A DNA stretch of 28,388 nt from Priapulus caudatus (lineage: Eukaryota > Priapulida > Priapulimorpha > Priapulimorphida > Priapulidae): NCBI RefSeq assembly GCF_000485595.1, contig NW_014577140.1, positions 588,312 through 616,699 on the forward strand, in the 5' to 3' direction. The notes below the pieces were generated by a model that was given only the letters and a program-made list of their open reading frames with translations, was not told the DNA's origin and searched no databases. The number at the start of each line of letters is the position of its first letter. The first letter of the stretch is position 1. Shown here piece by piece: positions 10,012-21,500 of the stretch. The position numbers and the translations under genes are program-made.

Positions 10012-11353
10012 CACGCTGCGCAGGGTGTACGGAGCACTGACTGTACAAATGTTTTGGGCTTGCATCATTAGTTGGACTTACAGTGTTAGGAAGAGGAAGA
10101 ACACGGGTTCAAACCCCACAGGCACTTTGTACATAACGCTGATACAGATAATGTTAACGATTGTGAATGAACACGCCAAAGTAATAATTTGAATGATTTT
10201 TGTTTACAATGTATCTGTCACTGAGCATTTTATGCATGCTCACTTGAAACTCCGAACATGCGCACTCTAAACTCGTTCCAAAATGTACCGATTTTTCGCT
10301 GTCGGCGCCACCGTCCAATGACATTTTATGCATTGAATTAAATTGATTTATTTCTTGAACGGCCTCGCTCCAGACATGGAAGAAATACATAATTACATAA
10401 TAAACATGGGAATGATGTTTGGCAACATTTGACAAACAATTAAATAAACGGCAAGATCTAACAAATAAAATAGAGCACACGGTGTCACCTGACACCATAG
10501 ATACTTCACTGCATACTATGATGCATTTTTCATGCACCACTTAAATGCATCATAGTAAATATCTATGGTGTCAGGTGACACCGTGTGCTATATTTTATTT
10601 GTTAGATCTTGCTGTTTATTTAATTGTTTGTCAAATGTTGCCAAACATCATTCTATGTTTATTATGTAACTATGTATTTCTTCCATGCCCGGAGAGGAGC
10701 CGTTCAAGAATTAAATCAATTCAATTCAATGCATAAAATGCCATTGGACGGTGGCGCCGCCAGCAAAAAAAGGTGGTACACTTTGGAACGAGTTTGGAGT
10801 GCGCATGTTCGGAGTTTCAAGTGAGCATGCATAAAATGCTTAGTGACAGATACATTGTAAACAAAAATCAGTCAATTTAGTACTTTGACATGTGCTAATG
10901 TGTTCATTCACATAATTTCATTATTCCCAATGTCCCTAATAGTTTTTTTCTGTGGGAAGAGACCTAGTCAAGGGTCTTGTGGTAGACATTCATTACGTAA
11001 ATGTTTTGTGGTCCATCCACTGACTCTGAGGCTCAAGGGGTCGTTCACAGATATGTACCCGAGGTACATATATGTATACACAAAGTGTTATGTACCAGGC
11101 TTGTACTACAGAAGTGTACCCTAACCCTAAACTTACCTTATATAAAAATATAAACATAATACTAAACAACCTAAAACTACCTCGGGTACATATCTGTAGT
11201 ACCTGATACGACAACGACCCCATCTCTCCGATATATCAAACCGTACCCAGGGTACCCTCCGATAGTACCCTGGGGGACATAGACCCTATCAGCTCCACTG
11301 AGGTGTCTATAATAACTGGAGGGTGCATGTTGTTATTAATATTATTTCATGAA
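10012..11353. repeat. tandem fold-back unit, copy 2
   Basis: Second copy of the unit at 8654-10011, about 1342 bp long, diverged by substitutions and small indels. Its palindromic core runs from about 10165 to 10909, with a centre near 10536 that is partly eroded (the right arm reads ATGCATCATAGTAAAT). The distal 470 bp are nearly identical to copy 1, including the element at 11037-11221, while the palindromes differ more. The copy ends at TTATTTCATGA, after which the sequence becomes unique. Confidence 0.85.
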
Positions 11354-12777
11354 ATAGTGATATTTTCAGGAGTCATCTATTGGCAGACTCCTGATATTTT
11401 GAAGTAGTATGAGTCTGAGTATTAATAGTCTTTAATCACAGGAATAATATATTAGTTATACTTACTATATGATTTTATTGATGTAATCAGCATTTTTACA
11501 CTATACATAACAGTGACGTCAGATAATGAACCAAAAAGCAGTTTTATTTAGCAACACGTTATAGCGCCACACCATGCCTAATTTAGGCCATTTGTAATTT
11601 GGTAACTAGCACTTGGCACTGCACAACACCCCCGTCATTTCATAATTACAACTTCCTGAAATTTCAGATACGAGTATGCACGTCAACTCTCGTCCTTTCT
11701 TCTGAATACATTTCGTATTGCACTACTGCACACCGTACCGCACCCTCGCATCTCATCGGTCTAATCGCACCCCGCAGAACTTAAAACTCGCAAATTAGCT
11801 TAGCGCACAGCGTGTCAGCCAACGACCACAGTCTAACACCATGACTACAAGCTTCAACTTTCATTTTACGGGAAACCAACTGCTAATACACGAGATCGAG
11901 TGTGTATATCCTAATGGATGTGAAAGTGATCGTTACAATACACAACCCGGTGCGATGCACGTTTGAAGCAAATAGCCGTATTTAATAACATCGAGACTGC
12001 CAAGAGTGAATAATAACAGAATAATAATAATCTATTATTATTCACTCCTGATAACATGACATTGACCGACTGCTAAGATAGAGCCATGGACGAGTTCTAG
12101 CATTGACCTAGGTCCAACGGGTGAGTGACTAGTGAGAAATGCGTTTGTAATTGCAAGTCATAGCTAAAGAATGACCTACATGCATGCCCATATACCTTCA
12201 TTATCGATCTGCCAGAGCTGTCAAATAAATCTACCTATAGTTGTTCTTTTTTCCAGCGATTAGGCCTAAAAGTCAATGCAGTTCTGGCACTGCGTTATTA
12301 TTATTCAGCTACTTTACACTTATCCAGCCTAAGAGCAACGGTCACAGCTACAATGCACGCTACCCGCGCTGCATGGCCTACTCTGTATCTAAATCTTTGC
12401 CTCTACACTACTTACATCTAAATTCTGCGACACACAGTGCCGACCATCTTTACATATAGATGGAAGATAACTCGTTTGCTCCGCGGGTGACCGGCCCAGT
12501 ATTTTGTTACATTGAGCTGTGGACCGCCACAGAGCAAAACCGCGCACCGCTAACAATAACACTGTACAAAAACAACGATAACAACTCGGAGATAGATGCC
12601 AAATGGAAACACCGGTGCTGCCCTCTGTCGGCATCCACAAACGACACCTCACCTGCCGCCGAACGCGCCGACGAAACATCCCGCCGGGGTCCCCCAACAG
12701 GTGGCGCCTCTCTCCCGACGCCGGCGTGCGATTGACCGGGGAGCGTTCGCGTCTGTGGTGAGCCGCCAGGGGGCGCC
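11354..12777. other. intergenic region between the fold-back block and PDHX
   Basis: No gene recognised. Two hairpins are clear: TCAGGAGTC/GACTCCTGA (11366-11394, 11-base loop) and GAGTGAATAATAA/TTATTATTCACTC (12004-12047). The stretch 12460-12777 is GC-richer and open on both strands, and most probably represents the PDHX 3' untranslated region on the minus strand. The plus-strand frame at 12460-12735 has no recognisable domain. Confidence 0.5.
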
Positions 12778-15723
12778 TCACATGTCAAGGAAGGACGCGG
12801 CCTTCGGCGGGGGCTGGCTCACCATGAGGAACGGATTCTCGACGACCTCACGGAACGCATCGAGGAATCGCGCCGCCGTCGCGTCGTCCACCGCCCGCGC
12901 GTCGCTCGACAGCGTCACCGTCATGGCGGCCGCGGGGGCGCCACTGTCGGCATCGACGGTCGCGCGCGAGCCGCCGACCGCCAGGATGCAGCACTGAGGC
13001 GGGTTGATGACAGCGGTGAAGTGCGAGATTCCGTACATGCCCAGGTTCGAGATTCTGCGAAGCGATGACGAGACGAGATGGGTCAAGGTCATTTCAAGGT
13101 CGACGGGCGAGACAGTTAAGACGACGTTTAAACCAACTATCTCACAAATAAATCAGAAAACTGTGTGAGCGTAGATAAATTGGGTCTTACTTATTAGCAG
13201 ACATTTTACTGATTACTCTGACACAACAATCAACACAAATTTGTGCGGTTATAGGCTATAACGCAGTAAATGAGTAGCAAATGAGACGGGTTGTGCATTT
13301 AAAGCGACTGTCAAGACAATTAAGATGACGTTTGAGACATGGGGACATTCGAAAACGTTCGAGTTATACAAGAGTACTACAGGAATAGAGTGACACGCAC
13401 TGGATAATTGAGACAACGAAACAAATCGAGTGTCTACACTCGATGACAAAAACGTCAACATAAATCCATCGGTACCATTATCGCGATAAGTCATTTTTTA
13501 TTGATAAATTTATTTATTCGGTAACGATGATTTATCGTGACGCGTTTCACTTCGATCTCGATGCTACGTGCTTCTTCGGGTGTTATGACTCAGACCTTAG
13601 AAGGTAACATGTAAGAAGCGCTAGACTCACGTGAACGTTCCGCCTTGAAACTCTTGTAGCTGCAATTTTCCTTCCTTCGCTCGAGCGGCTAGGTCCTGCA
13701 AAAAGCATCGGTCCATCGATGAGACCCTCTTACCAATAATTACATCAATAATGTAAATACCCGATCGTAAGATGCACACCGCACGTTAACGCGAGTCGAA
13801 ATCCCGATCGGAGATGCGACTTGACGGAATCATGGTAGAAGTGGGCAATGAGGAACCTATTCTCCGCAGTTTCCCATGACTGGCGGTGCGAAAAAAATTG
13901 GCAGGTTACACAGGAAAGAATTTATTTCATATTTATTCGTCAAGTCCGCGCTACCAGCTCTACACACATAAGCTGAGGATATGTCATCGACGACCAATAT
14001 TATCGATGTGCTGCCGCAACAATCCTCCAGGATTCTGCACGCACCTTTACTTGGCTGGAGATCTCCAGCAATCCCAGGCTACCCGCATCCTTCACGATCG
14101 GTGTGATGAGTCCGGAGTCGGTCGCCACGGCGACAGAGACGTCCGCCTGCGACGCCTGCTGGGCAGACTGCGTCGCGTCGTTCCAGATCACGTTTGCCTC
14201 GGGAACACTCTGCGTGCGATGCGAAGCGATGGATTGCCACGTGAGAACGCGGCGCGAAACCGCACGACTGATAGCCGCGTGTGCGTCGCCCCGCGATCGC
14301 GCCCGAACCTCGTAACCAAGGCTCGTACAAGCACCCTCGAAAAAACTGCGAGCACTCACGTGTGGCACGACGACCAATCGCCGCGCTCGTTGCCCGCGAT
14401 CGCACCGAACACACACACACACACACACGCACACCACGCATGCATACGCTCACGCACGCACTCACGCACGCACACACACACACGTCCGCACGCTCGTGAA
14501 AAGCGGCCGCGAAAAAACGCGAGCACTCACGTGTAGCGCGACAGCGACGGCCTTGATGATGATGTCGTTGACGGAGATCTTCACCTTGTCGGCGGCGAAG
14601 TCTCGTCTCAGCTTCATCACGCCCGCCAGCTGGCAATCCATGCTCGTGTACACGTGCGGGATGGTTTGCTGCAGGCAAATATAAATACTCATCATTAAAA
14701 CACACAGCAAAGGCTCAAATTAGCTTGTGTACAAGTGCAGGATGTTTTGCTGTAGGCAAGCACGGCAAATATAAATAATCATCGTCACACCCAGCTGGCA
14801 ATCTATGCTCGTGTACACGTGCGGGATGGTTTGCTGTAGGCAAATACAAATACTCATCGTTACACACAGGGAATACTCGATTAGTTCATGTACACTCTCT
14901 GTAATTCTCTGTGGGGAATGGTTTCCTGAAGCCAAGTGGTCACCGGCAAACATAAATACCCATCAATAAAACACAGAGGGAAGAGTCTAACTAGGTTGGG
15001 TATGCATGAGGGATGATTTGCTGAATGGAAACGGATAATGGCGATTAAACATATTTAGGGGTCGAATATGAGTTTTATATGGCTAGGTAAATCTTGCTTT
15101 CGGTTTAATCAGAAAATATTAGGATACCACAGCAAGTAAGAAATGCAAACATCGCACTTGGTTGGCCGTCGGGTGCCACCGTGAAATTCGAACTTGACGC
15201 TGACCACCTAAACGCTGCTAGGATGCCACCTCAGGAAATGCTTAACCCAACGAGTCATGGGACCGTAGACGTCGCAGCAAAAACGCGAGCTCACCTTAGA
15301 CTGCGTCAACCTCTTCGCGATGACGCTGCGCATGTTGGTGTTTGGGATGTCGACGAAATCTCCGTCACTCGGCGCCGGCCTAGGCGGAGCTGCAACCAGA
15401 GAGGGCGCCACCGCAGGGGGTGCCACTGGCGGGGGCGCCACTGGTGTGGGCGTTGGAGGCGGTGCCTGGCTCGCTGCGGTTGGAACTGATAGCTTCTCTG
15501 AGGGGAGTGGCTTCAACCCTTTCTCAGCAATGTGCTTGAGCACATCTCTGCGGGAGAAAAACGCAGGAATGCAGAACTGAGAACAACTGAGCAAATAGCA
15601 CATCAGACAACATCTAGAGAAGAGCTATCCCCATAATGCGCCAGACCAGTCAATGCTGACTGCAAGAACTTATCGGTTCATTCTCGTCTAGTTACTTATT
15701 AAACTCACTCTTACAGTACACAC

Positions 15724-15754
<31 letters not shown>

Positions 15755-16643
15755 GGTACACACGATGACCAGACACCAACAACTGGCTTAACGACTTTTA
15801 ATGACTTATTGATGAGCACAGACCATGATCTTAGATGAGAATTATAGACTGTACCCTTTGATGAGGATTCCATGCGGCCCTGTGGGACGCAAGTCTGTTG
15901 GTGACAGTCCATACTCTGTCAGCAGACGCAGCACTGACGGACCGATCTTAACCCTACGGCAAACGAGCCAATTATCGTCTCCAACACAACATGTGATGAA
16001 ATACATTTATTTTTAATTTATTTTTAAATTTATTTATTTTTATCCATGATGATGTTTTTTTCAACATTACACACGGCTGAGTGCGAATACTCATGCCAAA
16101 CATGATGCAATGATGTATGCTTTCCTAGTTTTATCAAAGGGCACAAGCTGTTGTGCTGCAGCTTTATCAGAAGAGAGTAAGACACTTTCACACGGACTAA
16201 CATCGCAGGACATTACAAACGACCCAATGTAAATAAACGTACTTCCTATACTTTGTGTATTTATCCTCGGGAGCTCTCTACTTGCATGTTTCATTTACGT
16301 ACGCACTGTTTGCAACGTCTGCCCTGTTTGCACCGCGTGCAGCAAAAAATTACCTGCGTAAACGAAAACAAAACTTCGAGACGTACCCGTCATGGCAAGA
16401 TCGTGACTAGTGGGGGCATCCGATGACGCCACTTGTTCGTCGCCGTCGGCAGAGGCGGCCGGTGAGTCTACAGCATCTAGGCTCGCAGGACTTCCACATC
16501 CTTCCAGTCCTCACCTTCCTCCACCATGAGGGCGATCAGGGTCCCTATAGAGATGTTTGGCGTGTTATCGGGAACCTGAAACGTTTAAATTTACGAGAAT
16601 ATATTCCACTTTTTTGTTGATATGGAGCAATGTGTGTGTGTAT

Positions 16644-16687
<44 letters not shown>

Positions 16688-17764
16688 GTGTGTGTGTGTA
16701 TGTGTGTGTGTGTATGTGTGAGTGTGTGTGTGTGCATGTGTGTGTGTATAGCAACAGACACACAGACAGATAAAATCGACGCTGTCACTAATCTAAAAGA
16801 TGTTGTCTTGTTATTTTGTTGTTATTACGTAATCGATTTCAGCTCACAATGATCTTAGCCAGGACTCCCTCCTCCTCAGTGTCGAACGATACGACAGCCT
16901 TGTCCGTCTGTATCTCACATAGCACATCACCAGGTTCGATAGTATCACCTGCATCATCCAGCAACGACAGTTAGCACAACCATAAACGTAGCTACCAAAT
17001 TTATACAATACGTTCGTTTGTAATTTCCATATAGATTCTTATGTAGAACCTTCGTGCAGACTTCCTTTATATTAGTTTAGATTAAAAAGTATATAGAATT
17101 ATAGATATACACTGTGGAGATATGTCCATTGCGCCACCTAGTGTATTTTTTATCACAGCAACTACTGCCGCATTCGTTATGAGGTTTATGTTGTTGTGTA
17201 CCTTCTTTCTTTAACCATTTGAGGATAGTTCCTTCGGTCATTGTAGGTGAAAGTGCAGGCATGTTGAGTTTCGTGGGAGCGACACCTTTAAATTGTTTAA
17301 AATTGAAACTTGAATTTCAAATTGAACTCGAACGACCGATTAGAAATTTACAATTATTAATTATTCATCTTATGTGATATTATTAAATCAGTTACATGTG
17401 AGACCTTTAGTCTAGATACCTTGTGTTAGAGAGTTGCCCGTTATCATGAATCATTGCCTGATGTGACTACTTTACTACTTACTCATAAAATACCAGTGAG
17501 TATTGACTTACTGATGCTGACAGCCTTACTGATACTGATAGTGATAGTGATACTGACACTGGCATTATAATTTGTTTACCTAATTTAGTCGTAAAATTTA
17601 CTAGTAATACTACTCATAGCTTATTGAACTTCACCTAGAGCAACGGGCGTCATATGGAGGCGTCCTTTCTGGCCCCATGACACCCCACATTGCTTGCCTA
17701 TCCACTGTAAAGCAAATTTTTGCCCGGTTAGACGGCTTGCCCTCATTCTCATGAAGGACGCCAT
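12778..17764 (-). CDS. PDHX: pyruvate dehydrogenase complex E3-binding protein (component X)
   Basis: PDHX anchors dihydrolipoamide dehydrogenase to the mitochondrial PDH core. Ten exons join in phase: 17764-17635, 17285-17202, 16948-16848, 16575-16387, 15978-15855, 15547-15295, 14668-14531, 14209-14045, 13695-13631 and 13054-12778; about 508 codons (human 501). The order is: basic mitochondrial leader (1-40), lipoyl domain with PALSPTM and lipoyl-lysine in QTDKAVV (Lys88), E3-binding domain (about 178-220), Pro/Ala linker, and acyltransferase-like domain. The catalytic DHRxxDG is DARAVDD, so His and Gly are lost as in vertebrate PDHX; this separates it from DLAT. One base seems missing in exon 4 near 16488, where the frame breaks after DWKDVEV; residue numbers assume it is present. 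The exon 4-5 junction is the least certain. An in-frame ATG at 17797 would add 11 residues; 17764 has the better Kozak context. Confidence 0.92.
13055..14044 (-). other. PDHX introns 8 and 9 around the 65-bp exon 9
   Basis: Two introns (13055-13630 and 13696-14044) flank the small exon that encodes the AAR...EFQGGTF segment. Apart from splice signals I see no further structure. The minus-strand frame at 13249-13494 has no family resemblance. Confidence 0.6.
14408..14486. repeat. CA/ACGC microsatellite in PDHX intron 7
   Basis: Alternating CA with CGCA interruptions, ending about 45 bases before the donor of exon 7. It produces the long spurious frames on both strands in this area. Confidence 0.85.
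14628..15030 (-). repeat. tandem partial copies of the 5' edge of PDHX exon 7
   Basis: The acceptor and first codons of exon 7 ([14 protein letters not shown], from 14668) recur upstream in the intron. One copy spans about 14788-14870 ([16 protein letters not shown]) and a shorter one about 14720-14785 ([11 protein letters not shown]). More degenerate traces lie at about 14880-15030. The copies keep the TATTTGCCTACAG-type acceptor, but none continues into the rest of the exon. They cover exactly an intron-exon boundary. Confidence 0.75.
15723..15755. repeat. (ATT)n microsatellite
   Basis: About eleven ATT triplets in the PDHX intron between exons 5 and 6. Nothing else is seen in that intron. 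Confidence 0.9.
15979..16386 (-). other. PDHX intron 4
   Basis: AT-rich intron between the end of the lipoyl-domain exon and the E3-binding-domain exon. It contains T/A-rich patches (16005-16040). No gene or repeat with clear ends is visible. Confidence 0.6.
16631..16748. repeat. (GT)n microsatellite
   Basis: About 118 bases of GT with ATGT and GAGT interruptions in the PDHX intron between exons 3 and 4. The His-Thr and Val-Cys frames here are artefacts. Confidence 0.9.
17286..17634 (-). other. PDHX intron 1
   Basis: Intron of 349 bases separating the mitochondrial leader exon from the first lipoyl-domain exon. It contains repeated CTGATACTGATAGTGATA-like motifs at 17513-17560 and no gene. 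Confidence 0.7.
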
Positions 17765-18549
17765 GTCTACACACAAACACACCGGAAGTTGTTTCATATT
17801 CGGCGTCTGGACATGCGCTTTGCTGACGGCTAGCTGCTTCCGGGAAATTGTAAACTGGTGTGTTTAATTTCTACATGAAACTTTATAGATGATCGGCAAT
17901 GCTAAAACAGGTTAAATCGCAGTTAATTATAGTTAAATCGTATCGTCGTACACTCAGCTGTGTATGTGTAGTAACGTATAGATTTCAGGTGACGGCGGCG
18001 TTTGACATATCTGTGTTAAAATTAGCAAGTTTCCTCAATTCCTATTCCTTCGGTCCTTTATTATCCTTCGGTCCTATTTCATGCCATTTATAACGTAAAG
18101 AATCCGCTGCTAGTATTACGAATTTTACATTCTTATGTGTGTTTAGGTTAGGACTATCTTATTTCAAACTGACTACTTGACATTTTTCGAGTTTATGGTT
18201 GCTCAGATGCATGATGTGGTGCACTGTACACAGTACTGTAACGCAGTACACTGTACTACAGTGTACAGTGAACCACTTATGGGCTTAAATCGCTAGTAAT
18301 CCCAGCTAAACTGGGACATGTGTTTCCTATTCGGATTCCAATATGTTTACATCTGTCAACGTTTTGCTGCTGTTATGTAGATATTCTGTGGTGAGACGGC
18401 TGGCTTCCGCTCACGTCGCCATCGGCAACAACGTATATTCTAGTCACGGCAGCCGCTCTCTTGCCGACGGAGAGAATGTAAGATTTCCCGCGCGTGAGCG
18501 TATCAGCGACGACGACGAGCGACTTGCGTGAGCCGGCAGACTCGCAGCC
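17765..18549. promoter_or_regulatory. divergent promoter region of PDHX and the myosin IX gene
   Basis: 785 bp separate two start codons that point away from each other. The right third (about 18370-18549) is CpG-richer and is probably the 5' untranslated region of the myosin gene. An imperfect palindrome, CACTGTACAC (18222-18231) with GTGTACAGTG (18261-18270) and further internal GTAC repeats, sits near the middle. No TATA box is claimed. Short open frames here are not supported as genes. Confidence 0.6.
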
Positions 18550-21500
18550 ATGCGCGACTTGGAGCCGGTGTACAAGCTTCGTATCTACATATCCGTGCCG
18601 GGCGTGTCGTCCGTCCCCAGTCTCGATCTACGTGCGACCAAGTTCACCACAGCTCAGGTATAAACGGGCAGAGGTGGTTTGGCTCAGTGCTACTTCTGGT
18701 CTGTATTGTCGGCGTAATCACCGTAGCCCTAACCCTTTCATTCCGATGCTTAACCAAACCATGACCCTATAATCATGAACCTGTAATGCTAAACCCTTTA
18801 AACTAGAACCTACACCTCCAAATCTTAACATGATCCTAACCGTAATCTTTATTTAATCGTAAGTTAAAAGTCAGCGGGTCTAAAGTAGGATAGAACCCCC
18901 CCCCCAAGGCTTAGGAAGTGAAGAAACAATTATGAGAACAGAAGAGCTTAATTTTCGGGGATGGAATAAGGTTGGAGGAGGTGAGGATGACATAGTGTGG
19001 GTACAAATTCAGCCTTCCACCTGGCACTGATAGCTAATAACATTCACGTCGTGGTTCTTTGTTTGGGACAGATGTTCCTGATCTGGGTCACTTGATCCTG
19101 ATATATTTCCAAAAAATGCAAACTCGCCATGCAATAAAGGGCTCAACTTTCACTGTGACTCATCACAGGATGGTTCATAACTAACACACACGCAGTGTTT
19201 GGTTGAGTCACATGCTGCCATATTGAATCCATGTCAAAGAAATTTGGCTAGATGGCCACTGATATAGGAAAACCAACTCCCAGGAAGTAAAGCAAGACTT
19301 GTCACAGAGTTCTTATAGCTAGGGTGACAAAACAGGGATTCCTACCAACTGGTTCAGTGTCTCTGTGTTTGATGTTTCAGAGATTCAGAAATTGAGAGCA
19401 TAGTGACTTGTATTACTAGCTCTAGGCTAGGGACTAAAGCGTAATACCATGTCATATTTACACAGTTGTTCCCACTTTATCGCTACTTGGATAAGCCGGT
19501 GCACCACTTGAATTACATGTGCCTTTAGATGTTATTTTAGTCGGATAAAAACAGACAGTACCTCGGTGAAACAGGATAATTTCTGAGGAACAACATTTTT
19601 TCTAACTTGTAAAACAATCCTTAATGTCGATCCTGTGGTTTTCAGCGGATTCTGAACATAATGAGCCCATAAAACATATGTAAGAGCTGAACGAGATTTT
19701 CCTAGGTAGTTTTTCTACACTAAGTTTGGCATACATTGCGTACCGTATACTGATGGTTGCGGGAAAAAAATTTATTTTTCGGGGGCTACTTTTCAAGCTC
19801 GCGTGCATGAAAATAGCACTCTAAAATTTGGTTTGCATTAAACTCATGCAAATTTACTGGGGGCTCTTTTTGGCATTTCGGGGGCTAGATCCCCCCGAGC
19901 CCCCGTGTATTTTTTTCACTGGATGGTTGTATTCATGAGGCACAACCAGGCGTGTGTGTGAGACTGTAAATGTGTTCACTTCCTAAGCGGGATATTTTCA
20001 TGGTTCCCAACCTGTCCCGGTAGAGCGGGGATCACTGTAGGGAGTACAGACAGTAAGTTGAATCAACAAAAAACATGTTTTGTTATTAAAAGTTTTTGCT
20101 GTTAATTTCAAGAACATATGATGTTGATGTCACATGGATTAGGAAATTTAGCCATTGCTTCCGAACACATTTCCTTTCATTTAAACAAATTTCACATGCA
20201 TTGGCTTATTTTGCACCTAAGATTTTAGGGTGCGTGCCACTTTTTGCATCTTGCCAAAAAAAGTTGATCGTAAGCCCAAACGAACTCCCAGGATGACTGC
20301 ATCCATGTGATCCTGATCATATATGATCTGCCTAAATAAAAATGTCCGTAGGTATACTGTGTACGCTGTATATTTCGCGGTGGTTTAATTTTTCGGGAAT
20401 TTCGCGAACACGTTCCTGACGGCGAAAATAACAACGGGAATAATTCATACCGAATAATACCAAATAATTCATAATTCACCGACCGCGAAATTAACCACTC
20501 GCGAAATTGTCCCTCAAGTCTGAATTCGCGATAATATCTGTACACGAAAAATATGGCGTATACAGTACTCGTGTTCCTGCTAATAGTAATGCAATTGAAA
20601 TTTGAAATGAATTTTGAAAATGAATTTTGAAAATGAATTTTGCACAGGAGAGAGATAGTGATCTGCTAGGGGACGGCTCTGATTGGCTAATTTTGTCTTT
20701 TATTTATTTTATTTTTTATTATTTTTGGCTAATTTTGTTTTATTTTAGAATTAGGGATAGGGTTAGGATTAGGGTTAGGGTTAACTGATTTCTAATCTAT
20801 ATCCACAACTTATTTCTATATTCACTATCTCTCCCCTGAGACCTACTGAAACTTTTTTTGCTCACACCTAACGAGCGGTGGATGTCAGAATTTTTTCGCC
20901 GCTTACATTACAGGAGCTTCTTACGAAGCTTGTTAGATTGCTCCACCTGTCCGACCAGGACAGGTATGAGCTGGCCGAGGTCGTCGGCCCGCCGGGGCAG
21001 GACTGCAAGGAGCGCCCTCTGGAAAAGTCCGAGCATCCCGTTCAGGTGCATCTACTGTGGCCAAAGGCGGGGGAGTCGAGCGACAATGTCACGTCGTACA
21101 GGTTTTCTTTCAGGTAAGTCTTGAATGTGTCATGTCTCACCCCGCGTCTCGTGTCTCGTGTCTCACTTTGGATGTCATGTCTCGCGTCACACCACGCATG
21201 GTCTCACGGTGGTTTCATCGTGGTCTCATGCCTCACGTCTGACTCACTGGCTCGCGTCTCACGTCTCACCCTGTGTATTGTGTCTCGTGTCTCACCCCGC
21301 GTCTCGTGTCTCACATCTCGTGTCTCGTGTCTCGCAGGGAGCAGGCGCGCGAGCTTCCGCCCGACACGTCGTGGCTGGACGTCGTCGACTACGGCGAGGT
21401 CGACAAGGTCATCGGCGCCTTCCTGCGGCAGCCGGTCAGCCGGGAGTTCGCTGACCTCTGCAACCTTCCGGAGATCAGCGAGCGTCTGCTGCTCGACAAC

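Larger units (their letters stand above)
18658..20913 (+). other. myosin IX intron 1
   Basis: Intron of 2256 bases. It holds degenerate AACCCTAA-like sequence (18725-18850), a G-rich repeat with GGGGGCT motifs (19775-19910), a miniature inverted-repeat element (20354-20571), an AATTTTGAAAATG tandem (20595-20642) and a telomere-like TTAGGG patch (20751-20782). No coding sequence of another gene is recognised. Confidence 0.7.

Noticed and set aside
12460-12735. 91-codon plus-strand frame next to PDHX
   Set aside because: It lies in the probable PDHX 3' untranslated region, has no recognisable domain, and other frames are also open.
13886-14536. 216-codon plus-strand frame
   Set aside because: It is antisense to PDHX exons 7-8 and runs into a CA repeat. 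The minus-strand exons have conserved E2-family motifs.
12778-17764. PDHX gene called as DLAT (E2 acetyltransferase)
   Set aside because: The lipoyl and inner domains fit both, but there is one lipoyl domain, EEGEDWK follows it, and DHRxxDG is DARAVDD, as expected for component X.
20751-20782. Chromosome end or telomere
   Set aside because: Only about five imperfect TTAGGG units, inside an intron with genes on both sides.
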